From contig DHSB01000009.1 of the NCBI GenBank assembly GCA_002408385.1, forward strand, positions 21,802-42,960: 21,159 bases of DNA. The letters run 5' to 3'. The position numbers and the translations under genes are program-made. The stretch is from Myxococcales bacterium UBA5297 (GTDB taxonomy: Bacteria; Myxococcota; Myxococcia; Myxococcales; UBA5297). The notes beneath the pieces were generated by a model, which was not told where the DNA came from, did no database searches, and was given only the letters and a program-made list of their open reading frames with translations. Positions 7,947 through 15,299 of this stretch are shown here, one piece after another; the stretch's first letter is position 1; each line of letters begins with the position of its first letter.

Positions 7947-9103
7947 CGCGCTTCCTTCTTCCGCCCCCGCGCCCCCTTCACCGGCCGCCACGCCCGCAGG
8001 TCGTCGAGGCTCACCTCAATCGCCTGCGCCTCGGCCCTGACGAACCGCTCGATGTAGCTGCCGAGCCGCTCGCCGCCGAACTCCTCGTTCGGCTCGTCGT
8101 GCCACTGCTTGAGCCAGGGGACGAGCTCGAGCAGGCCCGCGAGCAGGGGAGTGAGCCGGTCCGCGCCCCAGCCGTCCTGCGTCTTGCGCTCCTGGTAGAG
8201 CGCCGCGAGCGCCTGGGCGCGCTGCAGGTGGTCCCAGCCGGCCCAGCCGACGAGCGGGCTCTTGTCGTCGTCGCGCTCGGCGCCCGGGTACGAGATGAAG
8301 CGCTCCTTCGGCACGTCGAGCTTGCCGCGCAGCCGCCAGAAGACCGGGTCGCGGTAGTCCTTCGTGTCGTACTTCGGCGGGACGGGGATCTCGCCGACCT
8401 GCTCGCCGGCGTCCTCGCGGCGCTGCAGGTCCCAGGTGCGCTCCCACTTCTCGTGTTTCTCCATGCCGAGGTCGTTGAACCGCAGAACCGCCAGGTGCGG
8501 CACCGCGTCCTCGAGCGCCAAGCGCGCCAGCTCGGCGGCGGCGTCCGCGTCCGCGTCGAAGAGCACCGAGGCGACCTGCTGCGCTTTGGCGTCGCGCAGC
8601 ACCTCCAACGCCAGCTCGCGCGTGGTCGTGGGTGCGGACCGCTGCTCCAACGCCTTCTCCATCCGGCCGAGCAGGAACTGGCGCGCCGCCTGCCGCGTCT
8701 CGGCCGCGTAGTCGCGCAGCGTCCACCGGCGCTTGTGCTCGGGCTGCTCGATGAGCCGGATGCTCGGGTTGCGGTCGATGATCGCCACCCGCGCCTCGAT
8801 GAGCCGCTGGTAGGCCGGTGCGTAGGTCGAGGTGATCTCGGAGGGTGAGCGGTAGCCGTTGCGCGCGAACCAGGCGGTCTTCACGCCGCTCGTCAGGCTG
8901 TCACGGGCGAGGACGACCTCGAAGGCGCGATGCCCAGGGAACAGCCCGCTTCGCTCGACCACCCTCATGCTCTGGTCCAACGCCCGGCCGAGGTCGGGGA
9001 GCGCCTCACCATGCGCCCGGTCGTGGAGCTTGCGGTCCTCCTCGGTGAGCAAGCCGAAGGCTTCGTAGTAGTGCCAGTCGAGCTCCTCCGGGAACGAAGC
9101 CAT
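7943..9103 (-). CDS. Free-standing PglX C-terminal module (pglX')
   Basis: A 386-aa ORF matching only the C-terminal third of BREX-2 PglX. It opens with MASFPEELDWHYYEAFGLL, aligning to EELDWKMYEAFGL near residue 832 of the full PglX in this window. Residues about 219-386 are nearly identical to the PglX C-terminus (KWERTWDLQRREDAG onward); residues 18-218 are clearly different in sequence, though homologous in layout. The methyltransferase motifs DPTCGSGHF and NPPY are absent. A TAG stop lies two codons upstream of the ATG, so this is not the tail of a longer open frame. The purine-rich AGGAAGGG ribosome site abuts the ATG, closer than ideal. The stop overlaps the next gene's start (ATGA). 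It could be a gene remnant left by recombination, or an expressed substrate-recognition subunit or decoy for PglX. The frame is intact along its length, which argues against advanced decay. Confidence 0.92.
   Translation of the reverse strand: MASFPEELDWHYYEAFGLLTEEDRKLHDRAHGEALPDLGRALDQSMRVVERSGLFPGHRAFEVVLARDSLTSGVKTAWFARNGYRSPSEITSTYAPAYQRLIEARVAIIDRNPSIRLIEQPEHKRRWTLRDYAAETRQAARQFLLGRMEKALEQRSAPTTTRELALEVLRDAKAQQVASVLFDADADAAAELARLALEDAVPHLAVLRFNDLGMEKHEKWERTWDLQRREDAGEQVGEIPVPPKYDTKDYRDPVFWRLRGKLDVPKERFISYPGAERDDDKSPLVGWAGWDHLQRAQALAALYQERKTQDGWGADRLTPLLAGLLELVPWLKQWHDEPNEEFGGERLGSYIERFVRAEAQAIEVSLDDLRAWRPVKGARGRKKEAR
7955..8449. repeat. Direct repeat copy 1: 3' end of pglX'
   Basis: About 495 bp aligning without gaps to 11745-12239 at a constant offset of 3790 bp. 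By hand I count about 13 mismatches, i.e. about 97% identity, with a perfectly conserved run of about 230 bp in the middle (8055-8283). The repeats are in the same orientation. Homologous recombination between them would delete about 3.8 kb holding the exported-protein cassette and the unique part of pglX'. Confidence 0.95.
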
Positions 9104-9147
9104 CCCTTCCTATTTCCGGTTGGGCTGCACTGGGTTTCCGGGTGCGG

Positions 9148-9765
9148 CTATCGGCAGGACGCGCACCGAATGAAGTCGATGACGAGCGTCTCTGAGAAAG
9201 GCGCGAAATCTTTGGTCTCGCCATCAACAATAACCTGCATTCGTGCCCCACCCTCGTGCCCGCCATCGCAGATCCGACGGCAGTCGAACCAGCGCGAGTG
9301 AGAGAGACTGTCAAGTACGTAACCGCAGTCTTTCAGCGCGCCGTTGACATAGCAGATATCGCGATCCGGCTTCGTGCTTCTGGCTATACACTTCCCGGCT
9401 TGGCACTCGAAGCCGAAGAAAGGTGGGCATTCGATGCGGCAACCAGGAGCCGTGGCGTCCCCACGTTCGAATGCGCATGCCTCCCGTGCCTTCTTCACCT
9501 CAGCATCCGCGTCGACGATTGCTTGAGCCTCGGCTCCCGCACCAAGACGCCCGGCTATCGGCACGTGACATCCGAGGGTCGGGACGAATCCATGGTCCCA
9601 GCAATCAGCATCGCTCGAACAATGATTCAGTCCGTCAAGTTTCTTAAGTAGTGTCGAGGGCGAAGTGGCGGAATCGAATCCTGCATCTGGCCCCTTGCTC
9701 TGTGAGCAGGACATGGCCAGAACCGCCCCCAGCGCCAGCAGACTATCCATCTGGCGAGTCTTCAT
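9148..9765 (-). CDS. Cysteine-rich putative lipoprotein, 205 aa
   Basis: The ATG at 9765 is used because it overlaps the stop of the RHS-tip gene (TGATG) and gives a lipoprotein-like leader, MKTRQMDSLLALGAVLAMSC, with C20 as the likely lipidated residue; the lipobox (LAMSC) is slightly atypical. The frame extends 11 codons further up, but only inside the previous gene. The mature part holds 14 more cysteines, including HCSSDADCWDHGF, GCRIECPP and CQAGKC, a pattern common in secreted myxobacterial proteins and indicative of disulfides outside the cytoplasm. I cannot assign a function. Coupling to a possible zincin toxin makes an immunity or carrier role conceivable, but nothing in the sequence proves it. 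GC (about 55-58%) is well below the surrounding pgl genes. Only 44 bp separate its stop from pglX'. Confidence 0.82.
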   Translation of the reverse strand: MKTRQMDSLLALGAVLAMSCSQSKGPDAGFDSATSPSTLLKKLDGLNHCSSDADCWDHGFVPTLGCHVPIAGRLGAGAEAQAIVDADAEVKKAREACAFERGDATAPGCRIECPPFFGFECQAGKCIARSTKPDRDICYVNGALKDCGYVLDSLSHSRWFDCRRICDGGHEGGARMQVIVDGETKDFAPFSETLVIDFIRCASCR

Positions 9766-10391
9766 CACTGCGAAATACACCCGTTCGGAGCGGTGCACGA
9801 CTCAACGACTTGAGGAGTCCATTCCCACTGGGTGTCCAGGGCCATATGGGTCAGTTCGTGCGCAAGCTTCTGCGCGGCCCAGATGGGATCCCAGCCCCCG
9901 CCGTAAATCTCGATGCGGTTTGCTTGGTTGAAGGAGTACGCCCACCTTCGCTGACCATTCGCGTTGTACAATGCCTCGTCGAAACACTCGACGTTCACGA
10001 TTCGGTACGGATCGTTGAGTAACTTCTCGATCGCGTTGGTCGGAAACTGCTCCCCCTTCGCGGCCCCCGCTGTGCAGTGTGGAGTCTGTCGGCGTCGCTG
10101 AAGATCGAGGCTGCGCGACATGTTCCTCAGGTAGGTTTCGAAGGCTGGGTTCCGCAACATGCAGGATGCGCCGATTCTGACCTCCCGGCCGTTGGGGTCA
10201 GCGTAGCTAAGCGGATTGCTGGCAGCATAAGCGTAAGGGTTCAACTGGATACCACGCATCGCATACGCGACCACCGCCTTCGGATTCTGCATTAAAGGCT
10301 CTGGCTGGAGATACCGCGCGTAGGCGTCGCCTCCTATGCCCACCACCGCGGCCAAGGCGACAGCACCTGAGAAGACGCCAAACGGTTTCAC
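9765..10391 (-). CDS. RHS-core tip with signal peptide and HELTH zincin motif, 208 aa
   Basis: GTG start at 10391, preceded by AAGGGG with a 6-nt spacer. Residues 1-25 form a signal peptide (MKPFGVFSGAVALAAVV, ending in AYA). Residues 26-70 match the very end of the RHS repeat-associated core (RYLQPEPL, then LNPYAYAASNPLSYADPNG). Normally this sits at the C-terminus of proteins of 1000-2500 aa, just before a variable toxin tip. Residues 71-208 form that tip and contain KLAHELTHMALD, with H178, E179 and H182 as a predicted zinc-metallopeptidase HExxH site. A normal RHS shell is missing, so the tip is apparently exported on its own through the general secretory route. The gene starts 17 bp after the transglutaminase-like gene and overlaps the lipoprotein gene by TGATG. 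It could be an orphaned toxin tip made secretable, or a secreted protease. Confidence 0.82.
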   Translation of the reverse strand: MKPFGVFSGAVALAAVVGIGGDAYARYLQPEPLMQNPKAVVAYAMRGIQLNPYAYAASNPLSYADPNGREVRIGASCMLRNPAFETYLRNMSRSLDLQRRRQTPHCTAGAAKGEQFPTNAIEKLLNDPYRIVNVECFDEALYNANGQRRWAYSFNQANRIEIYGGGWDPIWAAQKLAHELTHMALDTQWEWTPQVVESCTAPNGCISQ

Positions 10392-10408
10392 AGTGCACCC
10401 CTTTCACT

Positions 10409-11424
10409 TCACTGAGCCGCCTTGGCCCGGTCTATTCTTTCCTGATACTCGGCGTTCGCTGCCGCCGTCGGCTCTCGCCAGCCGAGCGCTTCCGCCCTGG
10501 ACTGCCAAAGACCAACGGCGGCGTTGAGCTGGGAGCAATACGGACGCTGATCCGAGGGCACGTTCCTCGGACTCCCGTACTTGCTCACGCAGTCACGCTC
10601 CATTTGGCGCCCATACGCCGCGCCAATCGCAAGCATCGATGAGACGTCTTTCGGATTGTGCTCCAGGGCCAGCTTTGCCAGTGCAACGGTCTCCTCGTGC
10701 CAACCATGCTGCCGGTAGAACACCATCAGCGTCTCGAGCATCAAGACTACCGTCTCCCTCTTCGTCAGCGGCCGCATGTAAATGCCAGACGCCAACGCCT
10801 GCTGCGTCATCGGCGCTTCGTTCTGGATCCACGCGTTGCTCACGAATGTCCCGTTGGTCGCCTCGAAGTTGAGCCACTTCCCGCTCCCTTCGCGGAACAT
10901 CACAAAGATGTGCTCGGGTGCCGAGGCGGCGGTCAGGTCGATCCCAAGCTTCTGGCCGAGAATAATGACCAGCATGGGCATCGAGACGCAGTTGCCCTTC
11001 CTCGTGGCGAGATAGGCTGGGAGAAGCTTGTTACGAAGTTGCGACCCAGCGGATCATCCAGGTCATACGCGAACGCCCGATCGCCGTTCCATTCGCCAGG
11101 TTCATAGAGGTACGTTTGCAGCCCTTCGAGCTTGTCGCGACTGGAGGCGGTGGCGGGCAGTCGCGACTTCACCTTCGCTACGATTGCATCGAGCTCCCTG
11201 ATGGTTCTTGAGATGTCGATCTGGGGATCGATCATCCGGTCGATTGTCAGCTTGGCCTTCGCCAGATCGATCTTCTGCTCCGGCATCTCCAGGAGTTGCC
11301 GGAGGGTGGCGAGGTTCCTGTTGCGCGCCTGCGTCGTTTCTGCCGCATGGGCTACGGACAATGCTGTCCCCAGAGCGTATGGGAGCCACGCTGTCGAGAA
11401 TAGAAGGAAGCACCTGCGACGCAC
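10409..11424 (-). pseudogene. SirB1/transglutaminase-like (Transglut_core2) exported protein, split by a one-base frameshift
   Basis: Two overlapping frames together give one protein. The upstream frame, from GTG 11424 (GAGG site 5 nt before), begins with a signal peptide RRRCFLLFSTAWLPYALG ending AHA and runs to YDLDDPLGRNFV. The downstream frame continues NKLLPAYLATRKGNCVSMP and AAPEHIFVMF to the stop at 10409. Cys in GNCVSMP and His in PEHIF are the typical catalytic residues of the SirB1/Transglut_core2 family. The C-terminal third looks TPR-like (HEETVALAKLALEHNP). The switch lies at about 11031-11032 and is explained by loss of one A (GTAAC for GTAAAC), restoring FVNKLLP. The gene is therefore either broken or contains a sequencing error. 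The upstream frame is open to about 11505, so an earlier start is possible. An exported member of this family is unusual beside BREX genes. Confidence 0.75.
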
Positions 11425-11544
11425 CACGTCCTCACTCGAGCCAAAACAAAAGCAGATTGAAGCAGCGACCGGGACCGAGGCTATCACGAGGGACACGAAC
11501 TTCAAGCAGTTCTTGATACTTGCGACCTTCCATACCCGAATCTG

Positions 11545-11718
11545 CTAGGGGCCTGCTCGCCCCCGGGAACGTGCCGTGAATGGAAGGCTCACCAACGGGC
11601 GCGCGCGGTGCTCCAGTACCGAGAGCTGCGGCACCGTGTAGGGCCCGAGCACCTGGGCGAGCGTGCGGCCCCGGGCGTCCTGGGCCCAGATCTCGGGTGC
11701 TCTCGCGAACCGGCTCAC
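11545..11718 (-). CDS. 57-codon ORF overlapping the pglX stop; possible truncated gene
   Basis: A GTG at 11718 overlaps the pglX stop as GTGA, the same type of junction as between pglW and pglX. It opens a 57-codon frame (SRFARAPEIWAQDARG..., ending TARSRGRAGP) with high GC. The frame closes exactly where the low-GC cassette begins. It may be the 5' remnant of a gene that once followed pglX and was cut by the cassette, or a chance frame. I do not recognise the product, and no similar sequence follows pglX'. Confidence 0.35.
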   Translation of the reverse strand: MSRFARAPEIWAQDARGRTLAQVLGPYTVPQLSVLEHRARPLVSLPFTARSRGRAGP

Positions 11719-14700
11719 GCGTCCCCCTTCGCCGCCGTCGTCGTCTTCTTCCGCCCCCGCGCGCCCTTCACCGGCCGCCACGCCCGTAGATCGTCGAGGC
11801 TCACCTCAATCGCGTGCGCCTCGGCCTCGACGAACCGCTCGAAGTAGCTGCCGAGCCGCTCGCCGCCGAACTCCTCGTTCGGCTCGTCGTGCCACTGCTT
11901 GAGCCAGGGGACGAGCTCGAGCAGGCCCGCGAGCAGGGGAGTGAGCCGGTCCGCGCCCCAGCCGTCCTGCGTCTTGCGCTCCTGGTAGAGCGCCGCGAGC
12001 GCCTGGGCGCGCTGCAGGTGGTCCCAGCCGGCCCAGCCGACGAGCGGGCTCTTGTCGTCGTCGCGCTCGGCGCCGGGGTACGAGATGAGGCGCTCCTTGG
12101 GCACGTCGAGCTTGCCGCGCAGCCGCCAGAAGACCAGGTCGCGGTAGTCCTTGGTGTCGTACTTCGGCGGCACGGGGATCTCGCCGACCTGCTCGCCGGC
12201 GTCCTCGCGGCGCTGCAGGTCCCAGGTGCGCTCCCACTTGGCGTGCTTCTCGATGCCTTCGGCAGCAAAGCGCAGGGCTGCAAGAAACGGGACGCTATCG
12301 GCCGCCACGAGCTCGAGAGCCATGGTATCGAGCGAAGAACCGAGATGCTCGGCAATCGCCTCAAAGGTCGAGGCACGCGAATGGCTGAGGAGCCGACCAA
12401 CAAGCTCCCGAACCGACACAACGGTTGCCGATTGCTGCGAAAGCCTCTCGATCTCTTCGACAACGACTTGCCGAAGCCAGGAACGCTCCGCGTCCTTCCG
12501 AAACTGCTGCTGGTCGATATTCTGTTCGGTGTCTCGCCACTGCCGTTTGTATTCACGAGCCTCGACTTGTCGAAGCCACTGGTCTTCCAGCAACGCGATG
12601 CGATTCGTCCAATGATCAGGACGGGGTACAGACTGGACGACGCCCGCTGCCTTGCTTGCACGCGCAGAAACTCCATCCACGTAGCCGCTCACATGCTCAA
12701 ACGGCCGAGCGCCCGGCGATGCGCGCTGCACAGTCCAGTTCACACAGGCTTGACCCTTACCTATCAAGCCAAACGCCTCATACATCTTCCAATCAAGCTC
12801 CTCCTGGAGGTAGAGAGCCTCATCCCGCGCCTCATCACACTGACGCCAACCTTCTTCAATCATGCGCTCAAGCGAATCCGCATCGAATACGGCATCGGCG
12901 AGTTGCTTCAATTCACTTCCCGAGAGCCAGGCGCTTCGCTTCTCTCCCAACTCCAGAAGCCGACGAACAACCTGTGTCGGAATAGTCGAGAGATCGGGCA
13001 CAGGAAGCGCCTTCAGGGCGGTTCCCGCGAACTCGTAAGCAGCCCTCGCCGGATCCGTATGGTGCTTCTGTGAAGCCGAGCTCTTCTTGTGCATGACCTG
13101 CTTCATCCAGAAGCAAGCAACCGAGCTGTTCAGGTACCCGAGGAGCGCCAGGTGCTCGTCCTCGGTCGCGCCCTCCGGGAGCTTGATGATGGGGGCGGAG
13201 CGGTTGAATACCTTGCCGCCGCGGTCGAGGACGAAGTGGTTGTGGGTGGCGACGAAGGCAAGGACGATTGACAGCCGGGACTTCAGCTTGTCGGAGGTTA
13301 GCCGACCGTATTCAAACCACTCCAATCCTGCTTCGACCTTGGTCTTGCGACCGAAAAGCACATTCGCAGATAGACATGATCGATACGGCCACAAGACACG
13401 CAGGACACCTGTATCCGAACAATCCGGCGCGAAGTCACTCCGGTAAGGGAAAACCGCTTGGCAGCCTCTGGTTTGAGCCCAGTCGCGAACGAACTCGCCC
13501 TCCACCATCCAACGGAGGTGGTCGGGAGCAACCCTCCGACGAGCAAATGCTTCCGGAGGCCGAAGGAAGACGTCGTCCTCAAGCGTGAAACAAGTAATTC
13601 CAATGCTTTCTGCGACACCACCCAACCGCTTGGAAACGACCTCTTCCAAGAATGCCTTGAGCTCCCCAGCCCCACCTCCACCAAGGCTCCAAGGATGAGC
13701 CTCGAACTGATTTCGCTCCAAGTCGGCGATCGAAACAAACTCGTTCTCGAAACCCGGCTCATCGAGATGCTCGGCAATCGAAAGCCAAACCTTCCCTTTA
13801 GTCGGGTCCGCCGGCGTTTCCGGCTCCCCACGCCGTCCAAGCGCCGCGCGCACGGTCTTCTTCTCGGGCTTCCTATTCCTGCCAACCAGAATGACGGTCG
13901 GCGTGCCATGCCCGGGAATGAACGCCCCTGCCGTATCAATGACGTGCGTGAGATCGCGGTGCGCGAGCACCAACTCGATCAGCTTCTTGCCGAACTCCCG
14001 CTTCATGAAGCTGTTGGCGTTGATCAAGCCCACGTATCCCGACCCCTGCAGGCCGAGATCGAAGAAGCACTCCGTGAAAGGAGCGGCGAGCGCGTATTTG
14101 CCCGCGGCGCTCTGTGGATAGAGCTTCCGGTACTTCTCCCTCAGCGCCGCATCCTTGCAGGTGATGTACGGCGGGTTGCCCACCACTACCTGATACCCCT
14201 GCCCGAGCACCCGCCTCGCCGCGGCCTCGTCATCGAGCGCGAAGAGCTCGTCCTCCCAGCTCGCCTTGTCGCTCGCCATGTCGGAGAGCTGCTTCGTCAC
14301 CCCGCGTGCGCCGTGCAGCAGCGAGTCGGCGACGACGAGGTTCGTGTCGATGCGCCCTGCCTCGCGCAGCTTGCCGATGCCCGACTTCTCCAGGAACGCG
14401 AGCGTCAGTCGGAACCGCGCTATCGCCACCGCGTACGGATTGAGGTCGACGCCGTAAACCTGCCGCAGCGCCGCCAGCGCGTGCTCGCGCGGCTCGAGCC
14501 CGGGCCTGGCCCGCATTCGATGCTCGAAGAGCCGGTCGAAGGCGCCGAGCAGGAAGTGCCCCGAGCCGCAGGTCGGGTCGATGAGCCGCAGCTCCTCCAG
14601 CCCAAACTCCTTGATCGCCGGCTCGAGGGTCAGGTCGAGGATGAAGCTCTCGACGAAGTGCGGGGTCTGGAGCAGCGCGTACCGCTGCCGCACCGACTCG

Positions 14701-15299
14701 GAGAGGTCCTGGTAGAGGTCGCCGAGGAACCGCGTGTTGCTGCCGGCGACGTTCTCGCCCTCCGGCGCCTCGAAGGTCCACTGCAGCGACCCGTCGTCCT
14801 TCGTCTCGCGGAAGAAGTCGAGCAGCGCCCGCGCCGCCTCGGCCGACGGGCCCATCCGCCAGGCCAGGTTGTGCCGCGGCCCGAGCAGGTCCTCGGCCCC
14901 GGGCAGCTTGGCGACCTCGCGGAAGACGGTCAGCAGGTAGTCGCGCTCGGTCAGCGACGGCGACAGCTCGAAGAAGAGCTGCAACGAGTCGCCCGAGCCC
15001 GGCCCGGCGATGCGGCGCTGGTCGAGCAGCCCGCGATCCTCGAGCGTGCGCACGAAGACGCACGACAGGATCCACGCCGCGCCGACCTGCTCGAGCGTGC
15101 GCGCGATCCACTCGTCGAGCTTCTCGGCGGTGCGCGCGCTCGCCTTCTCGTGGTCGAACCGGGTGCGCAACGCCGCCTCGACGCTGGGCAGCTTCGCCCG
15201 CTCGCGCAGGTCCGGCAGCAGGGTCTTCGACAGCAGGCCCGACAGCTCGGCGGTGAGGTCGCGCTGCTTGGCCTTCTTCTTCGTTCCGCGCGGGCTCAC
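11715..15299 (-). CDS. pglX: BREX-2 adenine-specific DNA methyltransferase PglX
   Basis: Predicted 1194-aa protein. The GTG at 15299 is chosen because it overlaps the pglW stop (GTGA) and has GGAGG 6 nt upstream; a longer frame to 16127 is only shadow inside pglW. SAM-binding motif I is DPTCGSGHF at 241-249, the acidic loop VYGVDLNP includes D285, and catalytic motif IV is NPPY at 375-378, diagnostic of N6-adenine methyltransferases. Length matches Streptomyces PglX. In BREX, PglX methylates host DNA as the self mark and is needed for exclusion of unmodified phage. Base composition is a mosaic: the methyltransferase core and the last 175 residues are GC-rich, while residues about 446-670 and 728-1019 (13290-13960 and 12240-13115) are clearly lower in GC, as expected for an exchanged target-recognition region. 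The last ~495 bp are duplicated in pglX'. Confidence 0.97.
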   Translation of the reverse strand: MSPRGTKKKAKQRDLTAELSGLLSKTLLPDLRERAKLPSVEAALRTRFDHEKASARTAEKLDEWIARTLEQVGAAWILSCVFVRTLEDRGLLDQRRIAGPGSGDSLQLFFELSPSLTERDYLLTVFREVAKLPGAEDLLGPRHNLAWRMGPSAEAARALLDFFRETKDDGSLQWTFEAPEGENVAGSNTRFLGDLYQDLSESVRQRYALLQTPHFVESFILDLTLEPAIKEFGLEELRLIDPTCGSGHFLLGAFDRLFEHRMRARPGLEPREHALAALRQVYGVDLNPYAVAIARFRLTLAFLEKSGIGKLREAGRIDTNLVVADSLLHGARGVTKQLSDMASDKASWEDELFALDDEAAARRVLGQGYQVVVGNPPYITCKDAALREKYRKLYPQSAAGKYALAAPFTECFFDLGLQGSGYVGLINANSFMKREFGKKLIELVLAHRDLTHVIDTAGAFIPGHGTPTVILVGRNRKPEKKTVRAALGRRGEPETPADPTKGKVWLSIAEHLDEPGFENEFVSIADLERNQFEAHPWSLGGGGAGELKAFLEEVVSKRLGGVAESIGITCFTLEDDVFLRPPEAFARRRVAPDHLRWMVEGEFVRDWAQTRGCQAVFPYRSDFAPDCSDTGVLRVLWPYRSCLSANVLFGRKTKVEAGLEWFEYGRLTSDKLKSRLSIVLAFVATHNHFVLDRGGKVFNRSAPIIKLPEGATEDEHLALLGYLNSSVACFWMKQVMHKKSSASQKHHTDPARAAYEFAGTALKALPVPDLSTIPTQVVRRLLELGEKRSAWLSGSELKQLADAVFDADSLERMIEEGWRQCDEARDEALYLQEELDWKMYEAFGLIGKGQACVNWTVQRASPGARPFEHVSGYVDGVSARASKAAGVVQSVPRPDHWTNRIALLEDQWLRQVEAREYKRQWRDTEQNIDQQQFRKDAERSWLRQVVVEEIERLSQQSATVVSVRELVGRLLSHSRASTFEAIAEHLGSSLDTMALELVAADSVPFLAALRFAAEGIEKHAKWERTWDLQRREDAGEQVGEIPVPPKYDTKDYRDLVFWRLRGKLDVPKERLISYPGAERDDDKSPLVGWAGWDHLQRAQALAALYQERKTQDGWGADRLTPLLAGLLELVPWLKQWHDEPNEEFGGERLGSYFERFVEAEAHAIEVSLDDLRAWRPVKGARGRKKTTTAAKGDA
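11745..12239. repeat. Direct repeat copy 2: 3' end of pglX
   Basis: This is the partner of 7955-8449, same orientation, offset 3790 bp, about 97% identical by hand count with no gaps. It encodes the C-terminal ~165 residues of PglX from KWERTWDLQ onward. Similarity ends abruptly at about 12239, where pglX drops in GC. Toward the gene's stop the copies diverge after GRKK (TTTAAKGDA here, EAR in pglX'). Confidence 0.95.

Larger units (their letters stand above)
9104..11544. other. Low-GC cassette of three exported-protein genes inserted between pglX and pglX'
   Basis: This interval has visibly lower GC than the pgl genes. It encodes only proteins with export signals: a transglutaminase-like protein, an RHS-tip zincin and a lipoprotein, all on the minus strand and tightly spaced. 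None belongs to any BREX type I know. It is framed by the two copies of the pglX 3' end. I see no transposase, integrase or short terminal inverted repeats at the borders, so arrival by homologous recombination is more likely than by an insertion sequence. Confidence 0.7.

Noticed and set aside
7943..9103. pglX' as the tail of a longer pglX split by a frameshift
   Set aside because: A TAG lies two codons before its ATG and the DNA upstream is the unrelated lipoprotein gene, so no missing 5' part is present next to it.
11020..11045. Programmed -1 frameshift in the transglutaminase-like gene
   Set aside because: The shift direction would fit, but there is no slippery heptamer at the junction; loss of one A in GTAAAC explains it more simply.
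9104..11544. Insertion sequence or transposon carrying the cassette
   Set aside because: No transposase, integrase or short terminal inverted repeats at either border; the only flanking repeats are the pglX 3' ends.
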